Assembly: GCA_013396915.1 (NCBI GenBank) | Contig: VWZL01000877.1 | Coordinates: 629,296-693,295, forward strand | Reading direction: 5' to 3' | DNA from: Stercorarius parasiticus | Lineage: Eukaryota > Chordata > Aves > Charadriiformes > Stercorariidae | DNA: 64,000 nt | In this document: positions 1 to 10,427 of the stretch, one piece after another | Layout of the letters: each line of letters starts with the position of its first letter | Numbering within the stretch: position 1 is the stretch's first letter | The notes under the pieces: generated by a model | Seen by the model: only the letters and a program-made list of their open reading frames with translations | Told to the model about the DNA's origin: nothing | Database searches by the model: none | Made by a program: the position numbers and the translations under genes

Positions 1-311
1 CCCGACATATGCTATCTGCAACCCAATCCTGAAGCAAAGTCTCAAAGACCTCCCAATGATGGACCAAATGCTGAAATCATGTTGTGGTTAAAACCTAAAT
101 GCCTCAGACAAGCTCCTTTCAGGAGCTCTAACAACCCACCTTAGAAGACAGAGAACTGCAGGGATTATAGCATATATCTTTTCTATGGGGATCTTTTTTT
201 TTCCTTTATTGTTCCCATAAATGCTAAAATTTACATGGTTGATGTTGATCTTTGAACTTGATTATGTCTTAAGATCATAGAAAAGATGAAGACACTTTCC
301 TTTTTTTTTAG

Positions 312-343
312 AAGAGCTTTTCAGAGCCCCACGAGCGCAAAAG
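312..343 (+). other. Candidate short exon (first of a pair)
   Basis: A run of T ending in TAG immediately precedes this 32-base stretch and GTAATT follows it, so it is flanked by a plausible acceptor and donor. In the frame that joins to the candidate exon at 444 it reads two leading bases and then ELFRAPRAQK with no stop. The intron to the next candidate would be 100 bases, short but within the vertebrate range. I do not recognise the peptide, and so short a stretch can be open by chance, so this is only a hypothesis. Confidence 0.2.
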
Positions 344-443
344 GTAATTGAACATTTGGGTTTTTTAACTTTAAAAAAGATGAACACCAGGTTGACAGCT
401 TCTGTACTTAGATGTTCATGTAATCACCATTTTCTGATTACAG

Positions 444-498
444 GAGGTGAACTATGTTGACAGACTTGGAGATGAATATGGAGCCCAGTATACTAATA
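444..498 (+). other. Candidate exon (second of a pair)
   Basis: The sequence TTTTCTGATTACAG precedes it and the near-consensus donor GTAAGTAT follows it. Only one of the three frames is open within the 55 bases, reading EVNYVDRLGDEYGAQYTN. That frame stays in phase with the 32-base candidate at 312-343, giving 87 coding bases in total, and it would stay open to a TGA near 627 if the donor were not used. The peptide is charged and tyrosine-rich; I do not recognise a family. It may be the edge of a gene lying mainly to the left of the window, or a non-coding transcript, or chance. Confidence 0.25.
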
Positions 499-696
499 GT
501 AAGTATAAAGGACATGAAGAACTTGCAGTGAGGTTGGAGGGGAAAAATATATATGGAGCATCCATATTACACACATCAATTGGAAGCACCTCAGCAACCA
601 CGAGGAATTCAGAGAGTAGCAAGTGAGGTTTTTAGAGTGCTGCAGGCACCCATAATTGGGAAGACACGTGTGCATAAGGTATATACCTTTCTAACC

Positions 697-735
697 TATA
701 TGTATATATGTGTGTGTACGTGTGTGTATACATAC
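697..735. repeat. TA/TG dinucleotide microsatellite
   Basis: Interrupted alternation of TATA, TGTG and TACG steps, an ordinary degraded purine-pyrimidine microsatellite. It directly abuts the small hairpin at 736-768. Confidence 0.8.
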
Positions 736-768
736 GTAAGTTAATCACACACGTATATGTTAACTTAC
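736..768. repeat. 9-bp perfect inverted repeat
   Basis: GTAAGTTAA at 736-744 is the exact reverse complement of TTAACTTAC at 760-768, with a 15-base spacer. It sits at the edge of the microsatellite and could be a by-product of it. No function is implied. Confidence 0.6.
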
Positions 769-3574
769 CTATCTGTCTACAATCCTGGAGATAAGATTTA
801 GTCTAGTCAGTTGTATTCCAGAAGTTTAAATCCTATTGTTTGAGCTCTCAAGTTAGACAAGGTAATCGAACTACATTCCCTAACCGTCCAAGTTGCACAA
901 GATTGTCTGATGGAAGTTGGCATAATAACATTAAACTTACATCTACTCCACCCTCCACGTCACTAATCATAGTTTTATCCTGTTGAGAGCTCTGCACAGG
1001 CATAGACAACATTCTCCCCTAGGACTCAAGGTTTGAGACTGATTCTAATATAGGTCCTGTCCACACTTGGAGAAAACCTTTTATTACCGCTGTCAGTAAA
1101 GAAGATGTAATACCCACAGAACACTAATAATGCACCTTCCCCACTAAGGTTGCAACCCTGGACTGGATTACTCTTCCTTTTGTATACTTGGAGATCAGTT
1201 TGTATGCCACAGAATTATCATGCCAGGTTAAAAACCAAAACCAAAGAAACTTCTCCATGAGTCAGTTGGTTTACAACAAAGGTAATGCTTGTAACCACGT
1301 TACCAAATAGTTTCAGGCCTTTCCTCACTTCTCTTTTAAGTTACTCTTTCCCCTGGCTCCTGGTCTCGCTCCTGGCAAGCACAGAGCTTGCTGGAGCCAC
1401 ACTCTTTGCCAATCTGACTATTGTGCTAAAGCTCTCCACAGCCTTATTCTCCTTCAGACTAACACAGGCTACTTCTCCCATAGCCTCCGTAAGTGGCTAT
1501 TTCACTTGCAGCCAGCTAAACTTTCCTGGTAGGTGTTTCATCAGGAAGCTTCACTAGGAACTAAACTGGAATATCCCCCAAAAGCCAAGAAGCAAAGAAA
1601 ATCCATTGGGCTCATTTGCTCCCCAGGATCCAGTCTGGGCACCTAGAAAAGATTTTAACAAATATGCTTAAAATAAGTTTATTAGTTAACCCTACAGCTG
1701 ACCACACAGCATCTTTTTAAGAAAATAGCTTTTTCTCCATGTACACTTCTACTGTTAGTTTAAATGCAATAAACATGTTCTTAAAATGTGTTAATATGTT
1801 TTCTAAACACAAGATATTTTTGCTGTAGAGGCAGGCTATGCGGAAATCAGTATGAGAAATCCATATTGACACTACAGAACTAGAAGGCAAATAACACTTG
1901 GGACTCTTGGAAAATTCACTTAGGGAAAAAGCATGTCCTAGAAATCCTTCTCCCACCCAGAAACATGCGGTTCTGAGATAAGCTTTTTTAGCATCTCAGA
2001 ACTGTCACTTCAAAATGCTAATTCCATTTTTATTTTACTATTTTACTTGTGTATATGATATTTCTAGTTGTTTCATTACTTCTTGATACTAGGAACAGCT
2101 GATGCTGACATAAAACGTGCTATAATAGATCTTAAATGTCTTTGGTTTTAAATTTTACTTTTTTAGATTAGCGTCTCCTGTCTGCGTGGCAATGAAACGG
2201 CTTTATGTAACTCAACAAAGGAGATATTGACTTAGGAAAGTAATGATGTATCCATCAGCGCTAAGTTGCAGCTGTTCTTAACGAATTTTAAAATACAAAA
2301 GCTATTTCACCTCTTAGATTGTCATATTATGAAATGTTAGTGGTAGTTGCACATATCAAAGCACCAGCTACTATCGACACGTTGTGAAACGTGAAGGCAG
2401 CATCAAACCACCCCCCTCACAAAGCTCCACGGTGCCAGTCGAAAGCATATTTCCAAAGTACGCTCGTATTTTTTTTTCCCTGCAGTTATTTGCCGTTATT
2501 CACTTGACTTCTTTTTTTTTTTTTCTTTTACAAAAGCAATATTTTTGTTGCTAAGGACACGATTGGTTTCCTGATTGCTCCTTTTTCAAAACAAACTGGA
2601 GAAAACCTGAGTCATCATCTTTGTAAGAAAGCACGCGTTTAGTGCTTGGCAAATTAAAAGTCAAGACTTCGTGAATCATCATTATTTTCAGTGTTAAGCA
2701 GCTGGAGCATTTTTGCTTCCAAAAATATAGAAGAGCTTTGTTGTTAGACAGCTTGGAGAGAATCACGTAATAAATTGCATCGCACTGCATAAAGGTTTTA
2801 AGGATCTTTTAAAATGTGCTGGAGGTAAGTGGCCAGGAGGTATATTAATGCTTTATTTAGCTGTGTTTTAGTTTATGCTTGTCTTTGCTTCTGTAGTGAT
2901 GAGGGCACTTGAAACAAATTGGCTGGTCTGTAAGGCACAGCAGTAGCCAGTACAGTTGCTTTAGCAGCTGTCCGCTAATTTCTATGAAGTACTCGCACCA
3001 AGCAACCTGGCATGTTAGTGCCATAACTTTTATTCTCCATGGACAGAAAGAGCTCTTTCCATCCAGGCTGATAATTTAAGTTGGTTTTTAGTCCTTCTCA
3101 ACTAGGTCCATAAATTCTATGTGGGAGTGAGAGAAATTTGGAAGGACCAAGCCAGTAACTCAAGAAAGGAACCTCCAAAGAGAGATCCCTGTGAAACCAC
3201 AAAGCCTTGTTTATAGGTGTTGCAGGTCTGTGTAAGTATAAGTTCTCACTTTATGCAGTGCTTTTAGTACTATGTAACAGAGCATAAATTAATGCGGTAT
3301 TGAACATGGAGTTCTTCAAATCCTACTTTCCATTCATAATCTTCCAATAAAAATTTATTTTGAATTAAAAGTTCAGGCTGGAAGTCACACTGGGCTGGAT
3401 GAAGTCTAGAAATGCAGGGAGGGATGACTAGTTATACGACAACAACGTCTGGCTGAGACGGCTCCTTAAATACTTCTTTAAGAAAAAAAAGAGAAACCAA
3501 GTCCTTACAATTTAACAAATGTAACGTAATGAAGCTCTGAAGATATGCCCTTTCCACCTTGTTTCTGTACTGTA
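769..3574. other. Unique AT-rich stretch, no gene seen
   Basis: No reading frame here has coding character: the open stretches are short and overlap on both strands. There are poly-T runs near 2470 and 2510-2530. I see no recognisable repeat or RNA gene. Confidence 0.6.
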
Positions 3575-3804
3575 TCACAGAATCACAGAATGATAGGGGT
3601 TGGAAGGGACCTCTGGAGATCATCTAGCCCAACTCCCCTGCCAGAGCAGGGTCACCTAGAGCAGGTTGCACAGGAACGCGTCCAGGTGGGTTTTGAATAT
3701 CTCCAGAGACGGAGACTCCACCACCTCTCTGGGCAGCCTGTTCCAGTGCTCTGCCACCCTCCACGTAAAGAAGCTCCTCCTCATGCTTAGATGGAACTTC
3801 CTGT
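3575..3804 (-). mobile_element. CR1 LINE, 3' end fragment (copy A)
   Basis: Starts with the inverted octamer tail (TCACAGAATCACAGAAT) and continues with GGTTGGAAGGGACCTCTGG, the highly conserved 3' end of avian CR1 read from the opposite strand. It then follows the CR1 3' region through the cluster around GGGCAGCCTGTTCCAGTGCT and stops matching after TTCCTGTG near 3804. This is the usual outcome of 5' truncation during target-primed reverse transcription. It contains no reverse transcriptase sequence. It lies about 440 bases from copy B in the same orientation and still contains the segment that B lacks. Confidence 0.93.
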
Positions 3805-4243
3805 GCAGCCTGCTTTTGAAGGGGTTTTTGCTGTGAAGGAGGGAGGAAAAGGAGGATCTCCTTCCTGGACTTGAAAGCTGAATGGCTGTTCAGGAGTGGA
3901 AGGAGGTGGTGGTACAGGTCAGCCTATGCCAGCCCTGAGGCTGCTACTTTCTGCACAGGGAGCATGTTCTCACAGGAAGTTTGTGTTTCGTGGTGGGCAA
4001 GACTTCTACCATTAAGTCCTAGTTCATCAAGGGTTTTCTACAAGGTCCTTGCAGCAGTAGGTACTTCTGACCTTCCAAGGGATGTTTCCCTGGCAGAGAC
4101 ACCTACTGGAGACGCTGTAAGAGCCAGTCATCTGTTCTCTTCTCCAACCACCATCTCACAGTCCCACAGCTATTCCAAGTGTCCCCTCTTCAGCCACTTT
4201 CTGTCTCAGAAGTAGGAAACAATATAGAGCCATGTCTTGCGTG
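3805..4243. other. Unique spacer between two CR1 copies
   Basis: Sequence between copies A and B with no gene or repeat that I recognise. An open plus-strand frame at 3871-4215 has no coding character and is treated as chance. Confidence 0.55.
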
Positions 4244-4692
4244 ATTCACAGAATCACAGAATGATAGGGGTTGGAAGGGACCTCTGGAGATCATCTAGTC
4301 CAACACCTCTGCCAAAGCAGGTTCGCCTAGAAGAACTTCCTCCTCATGTTTAGATGGAACTTCCTATGGTCAAGTTTGTGCCCGTTACCTCTTGTCCTGT
4401 CACTGGGCACCACTGAAAAGAGCCTGGCCCCATCCTCCTGACACCCACCCTTTAAGTATTTGTAAGCATTGATAAGGTCCCCCCTCAGTCATCTTTTTTT
4501 CAGACTAAAAAGACTCAAGTCCCTCAGCCTTTCTTCATGAGAGAGATGTTCCAGTCCCCTAATCATCTTGGTAGCCCTTTGCTGTACCCTTTCCAGCAGT
4601 TCCCTGTCCTTCTTGTCCCGGGGAGCCCAGAACTGGACACAATACTCCAGATGCGGCCTCACCAGGGCAGAGTAGAGGGGGAGGATAACCCT
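4244..4692 (-). mobile_element. CR1 LINE, 3' end with reverse transcriptase C-terminus (copy B)
   Basis: Begins with the same inverted octamer tail and conserved 3' block as copy A, then extends farther 5' into ORF2. The segment corresponding to 3660-3767 of copy A is missing at about 4330, an internal deletion of roughly 108 bases. Left of this the reading frame of the CR1 polyprotein is visible on the minus strand. The copy ends near 4692, where similarity to CR1 stops. Truncated and not capable of mobility. Confidence 0.94.
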
Positions 4693-4707
4693 ATCTTGTT
4701 TATTTTT
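4489..4707 (-). pseudogene. CR1 ORF2 reverse transcriptase, C-terminal remnant
   Basis: On the minus strand this frame reads the very end of the CR1 ORF2 protein. [19 protein letters not shown] is a strongly conserved segment just past the polymerase domain, followed by [20 protein letters not shown] and by LSLFSLKKR before a stop. In intact elements ORF2 encodes an endonuclease and a reverse transcriptase of roughly 900 residues. Here only about 70 recognisable residues remain, and the frame continues upstream into non-CR1 sequence (to a methionine codon at 4806) by chance. It is unusual only in that the remnant is still open. It is a fossil, not a functional gene. Confidence 0.9.
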
Positions 4708-7700
4708 TCCATCCCCATTGCATGACCCGAAGTTTCTGTGTTGCCAGGAGCCGTGCTGAGCGCTGATTCCTGCATAGGGCCAGAGGCAGAGTTTTACACC
4801 CCACAAAACATATTCACGCTAGGCTTTTCTCAGAGCTGGGGTCCTCAAGGGACAGGGCAACAGCTGGCCTTCAGCACAGCCTGGAAAAGGGAATCTTCCT
4901 CTGACCGTTGGCTAGTGGCTTTAATGCCTCTTTATACGATGAATTCACTGTCAATATACTTTTGTTTTGACTTAGTGACTGAAATAAACTGATTATTCCC
5001 CTTTTCCACCAGTATTATGTCTGTGTCATAGTGAATTTGGAAATTCCTTTTCAGGTATTTATGTAGCAAAAACCCCAGCACCAATGGCCTGTCTACTTGG
5101 ATTTTCTTTTCTCAATTGAGTTATCTCAGCTGGGTTGACATAAACCCAGTTTAAGCAACTTTAAAACTGCGTGAGTTCAAATGAAGCCCACAGAGGGTGT
5201 AACCATACTGTTAAATAGTGTCAGAGCCCCGCTCAGGCTGCCACTCAGACCCACCTTTCTGTTCCTGAAACAGTACCTTACAATTAAACATAACACTCTA
5301 ATTTTTGTATGCCACCCCTTCATTCTCCCCCATTTGTATTTTTTTTATATGATGTTTACAAATACGACCTGTGCTCATTTTGCACCTATTTTCTTTTAAA
5401 CCATTATCTGGTCATGACGTTTTCTGTCCCTAACAATGGAATGGCACATTCTCTTCTCAAGGTGTGAGATGCTAGAGCATTTCTAGTTACCCTGTGAGAC
5501 CTAAACACGCAGAAACTGTCTAAATAAGGTTTAAAGCACAGATTATACCAACCTGTAAACCAGCATTCGAGTAGAAGGGAATAAATTCATAGGCCATATG
5601 GAAGAAGAGTACAGGGATAAAAACGTATAGCACTTTTACTGCCAGCCCCTGTCACGTCCTTTATCACAGCATGATTTGATTCATATCAAGAAAGAAGCTG
5701 CAGAACATGTGGCAGAATGTTAATAGATAAAGAATATTTGTGTGCTTATTTTGATTTGACTGATCCTTTATGCAAAAGCACTTTTAGAAACTAAATGTTG
5801 CTAGCGTATGTAATTTCAGAAAAACAAACTGGGGGAAAACCTTGAGGATATTGTCAGGACTTTCATTTGAGGTTTAAAGCCAGAGGCCATGAAGTAAAAG
5901 AGACCTGAAGGTGCAAACTGCGATAGAGTGCTGCATTTTAAGTTAGAGAGGACAAAGCCTGGAAAAGTAAAAAAAAAAACTGAATTGATTAACTTACAAA
6001 CTTACAAAGTTTAGTGAAAAAGACTGGATGCATTGGATGTACCTCTCTTGGATTTTCAGTATCAGGTAATACTAAAATAGATGAAAAATACCTTCTAACA
6101 GCTGATGAGCCTTAGTATTTTCTTAGAATTTGTCATTTAAAAAAAATTAAATGTTTCTGCAACTGTTGAGAATGTTTAAATGCAACATTTTTTGTCCATC
6201 CCTGAGTTCCACCTTGCTTTGAATAGCTTTGCCTTTTTCCAGCCATGAAAGATTAAACAGTGCCTGATACAAAGTTTCCTTATTTGAAGATCAAGGCTGA
6301 AATTCAGTTTCTGTTGACAGAACTAAAGGTGTCATCAAATAAATAAAAATAATTGTAAAAAATCCTTAGAGCCAACACTTTGCACATCCATGGACTGAAT
6401 TATTTAATTATAGACAGGTAGTTATTTCTTAGTAAAGACCCTGGGTTTTACGATCAATGAGCATTGTTAAAATAAGCAAGAAAAAAATTGTAAACTCTTC
6501 TTTTGCCTTGGACCAAACCAGGTCACGTTTGCAATTTGCAGTGCACGATCTCTCCATTAGCAATCTTGGCAAAGGTTTATCAAGTTATTCTGAATAATTT
6601 CCTCCAAGTTATGAGTGGATCATTTGGCCTGTTACAGACTTGTGCCTGCAGTTTACTCTGCTGTTTACCTGTGTATTGTCAAACTTGTTCTTGCTGATTG
6701 GTGTCAAAGGAAAAAAAAGCACTTTTTAAAATCAAAGCTTCAGTGTGGAAGGATATAAAGTGTGAAATCCAGACCCATTGCTTTCATTCTGGCTTTAGTG
6801 ATCATAGAAACCTGCTGTAGGGCAGGACTAATCTGCCAGAAAATTATTATGGAGCCCTGGTAACTCAGATATATGTGCAGACTTGAAAATGTTGTTCTTT
6901 GTGCCAACTCCAGGTCCTACAAGAACCTCACATGGTATCCTCCACCTGGCTCAGAAATATGCTGCATTCCACCGTAAAGAGGAGGAAGTTTCTTAATTCC
7001 CAGGCAGCTGTGAACAATTTAATCTCTTTCCAAACAGCCCGGTATCCTATTCCAATTGCGAAGTTTCTTGGGAGATGGATAGTTTGAAGAGCTGGTGAGA
7101 GATAATAGGGCCTTTATTTCAAGGTCATTCCTACGGATTTGGCCTTGAGAGTAATATCTTGATAACTGGTCTGCCAAATCTCACAGCCTCATGATACTTA
7201 GTGGTTTTGGAGTTGCCTCCTCCATATGCTGGAATCAAGGGGTTGAAAATCAGCGTTTAGAAGACAAGCTTGAAACCTTTAATGACTGCTCTGTAAAAAC
7301 TTGGAAATCAGGTGGAGAACCACACTTCTGTAACTTTAGGAAGAAGAAATCCCTTTGATTTTTAAGACGGACTTCATATTCTGAAGACTGGTGGTTGGCA
7401 CTCCTGGGATTTCCCAGATAAACTCGCCTATGCAAACCGAGATGGTAACTTGATTTGGTTTTCTGGACAAGTCTCTAAATTACTTTTTTTCCTCTCAAGA
7501 TTTCTCTATCAAAAACCCACCATCCAAATCCCATGCAAGCTATTTTTTGCCACCTCTTTAGCAATACATTTAGAAGAGTCAAAGAATCACAAGGAACTAC
7601 TTCAAGAAATTCATATCAGATTTCTTCGATTGCTCAGAACCAATAACTTTGTTCTGATTATTAGAAGGTCTCTGCATTCAAAAGCTGTCTTAAAGGTATT

Positions 7701-8270
7701 TAAACCAGCTGTACTTTTAGACAGGCTTGCACCTGATATGGTTTCCATGGGAGCTGCTTGGTGCTTAGCCATTTGCAAACATGGCTGCTTATGTAGATAA
7801 TTAAATTAGAGTTAGCGAACAGAGTGTTCTTCTGAAAACCTGACCTTTGGTCTTTCTGGCACACTGCTGGAAGAGTGAAGGAAAATATATCCTTTCTGTG
7901 CTTTACATATTCTGCACTACAATTTTTTTTCCCCTCTAAAACTAGCTAGATGTGACTTTCCGGATATTTCTACGAAAAGCTCCCGCTATTTCACTGCATT
8001 TTCAGCAGTTACAGTTGGATTGTTCTGCCCAACTCTAGATACAGCATTTAATCAGCTTAGTTCTTCTATTTTCACTGGAGTTCCCAAATTGTAAAGCTTT
8101 TCTTTTGTTCAGCAAGATATATTGGGCTTGGCTTACACTAAAATCTTTAGTAATATTCTCTAAGAACTAGTTTTATTCCATCAGAAGTACTGGTGTTAAG
8201 TACTTAGGAATCTCAGTCACGCATAAAGTGGAGAGGCAGAATTACAGGAGCTTTGTGGAGTTAAAGGGAC
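4693..8270. other. Unique AT-rich stretch, no gene seen
   Basis: No coding character and no recognisable repeat. Around 6500-6700 the sequence is unusually balanced in composition and free of simple repeats. It could be a conserved non-coding element, but this cannot be shown without an alignment. Confidence 0.5.
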
Positions 8271-8336
8271 CATAGAATCATAGAATCATAGAATGGTTCA
8301 GGTTGGAAGGGACCTTAAAGATCATCTAATTCCAAA
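8271..8336 (-). mobile_element. CR1 LINE, short 3' tail fragment (copy C)
   Basis: Three tail octamers (CATAGAATCATAGAATCATAGAAT) are followed by GGTTCAGGTTGGAAGGGACC and TTAAAGATCATCTAA, the terminal block of a CR1 element in minus orientation. Only about 65 bases were inserted, an extreme 5' truncation. The GGTTCAGG variant differs from copies A and B, so this belongs to another CR1 subfamily and probably another insertion period. Confidence 0.92.
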
Positions 8337-10371
8337 GTATCTGGATTAATTTGTAATGTTTTTGGGACGGGCACTGTATTTCAAAGGAAATTCTAGATTC
8401 AATTTGTTAACCCATCACTTCAAATTAGCTTGTCAGATCCCAAATAGAGAGGGACAGGTTTTTGCCTTCTGAATTCCAGTTTGGCCACCAGTTCCTGGGC
8501 TAATTAGGGCCAGGTAGAGAGAACCCCACAAGCTGCTGAATAAACTAGAAAATTCCTGATGTCCCACTGAGGTCAGCAGTGCTAATTAGCACCCATGGAA
8601 AGGAAATCTGCTTGAACCTGCCTGCTGCGCTTCCTGGCTTTGACCACATCCAAAATCTTATGGGAGAACAATTCCGATGCCATATCATGGCAGAAACGCA
8701 CAGCGGGTTGCTCATGGGATAACCTGTCCACCTAGGACTTTTATAATGATTCTCACCTACTGGGGTTGCTGAAATATTGCTGTACAGAGGGTGCAAGCCC
8801 GGAGTCTTTTTGGCACCCAACAGAAAAACAAGTTTGCCCCTTGCAGGAGTACCTCTCTGCCCAGCTCTTAAGCTCTGTGAGGTCCAAGAAGCCTGATACC
8901 ATTTTGGGAAGTCATGGTGAGAGTTTCAGCTCTCAGCAGTAGTATGGGTAACAGGCAGAAGCCACACAACCACATCCACTTTGGGGAAGTCTGTCAGGTC
9001 TTTGTTTCTTCATGCTTTCCGGCCACAAACTCTGAGCTTTCATGAAGGTTCTCCCTAATGCTGTGGACAAATATCACTACCCCCCTTCTCTGTCCTGCTC
9101 AGAAGCCCACCTGAGGGACAGGCAGCCGAGTTCTGGTTTTGCACATGTTTTCTAAAGGGCTGTCTCATCTCTTAGGCTTTGTCTAGAGCAGGGTGGCTGT
9201 TGTTAAAATAACCAATATACCTAAACCCAATATTTTTTCAGTATTTTTTGATATATTAGTGGAGTAATAGCTGCAAGCTTATAGTATTTTTACCTTTTTA
9301 TCTACTGGTCAGTAGGAGAATTTTGAAATAAAAAAGTAAGAAGAGTTTTCACCCTCTGAAAGATTCAGAAAAGTCAATATTTTTCATCATAATTTGAACA
9401 TAAGCACTGTGATATTTGTATTAGGCAAGTCTCCACCACATAGTACATCAGTAATAATACATTTTTAAATGAAAGGTGGTAAATACCGGCCCTAGAGTAG
9501 TTTCTCAAAGTCCTGTGCATAAACAGTTACTTTGCTAGGCAGTAGGCAAGCTAGCACTTGCCTGTATGAAAGGTTTACCCTTCATTTTAACCTCAGAGAG
9601 AGAACCATTCCTCTCAATTTCTTCTGCTTTGCAGAAAGGACATGAAACAACCAAAAAGTTGTTATGAATGCTCTACAAATTTGGATATGTTTTAAACTGG
9701 AATAAAACACCAAATCAAAACAAAAAAACCACCAAAGCTGAAAACAGACTACTGTAAATAAGGAAACAAAGAAAATCAGGTAATAAAACTTCTGGCTTGG
9801 ATGACACAGGAAGTTTTACACAGTGCTAAATGAAGATCTTTTCCCTCAAGTGTATCTAAAATGTCACTGAGTCAACAGAATAGTACGAAGAAATGGGCAG
9901 TAATTGTATTGTATTGCCATAGCCAGTTTGAAGACACTTGGATGGATAATGAAGAGGACACATTTGTCGTGGAAATTGTCTATTACTACAAAGCACCTAT
10001 AACTTAATACTACAAAGCAAAGTCCTTCAAGAAGCACCCCAAAAGTAAGAAAAGAGAAAAACCTGAATCTAAGACCACTGGTTACACCTCTTCTTCTGCA
10101 TCCTACCATGAAGAGTATCCTTGTGGTCTGGGTTGACTCTGTTGAATCTGCCAACAGACTATGGCTTAGCAAATAGACTGGGGAAAATAGAATTGAGTCT
10201 CAGCTGCTTGCAGTCATCTGAGAGCTTGTGGTGATCCATGGCACACTGTTTGTGCTCACTGCAAAATGTATACACCTTGGGGGAAAATGTTAGTAATCTA
10301 GGCACAAGAACTAAAGACTTTCCAGGAGAATAATCTGCATCACATATTTGGCTTAATTTCCTCATGGAAGA
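8337..10371. other. Unique stretch, no gene seen
   Basis: Open frames such as 8545-8820 and 9864-10172 on the minus strand show no family signature and no splice context. No repeat was recognised. Confidence 0.5.
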
Positions 10372-10427
10372 AATAGGAAGCCACCTTGCTCTGTGTAGTA
10401 ATAGGAAGCCACCTTGCTCTGCTGTCA
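10372..10427 (+). repeat. 28-bp tandem duplication
   Basis: AATAGGAAGCCACCTTGCTC occurs at 10372 and again at 10400. The identity covers 22 bases with a period of 28. Only two copies exist, so this is a local duplication rather than a satellite. Confidence 0.85.
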
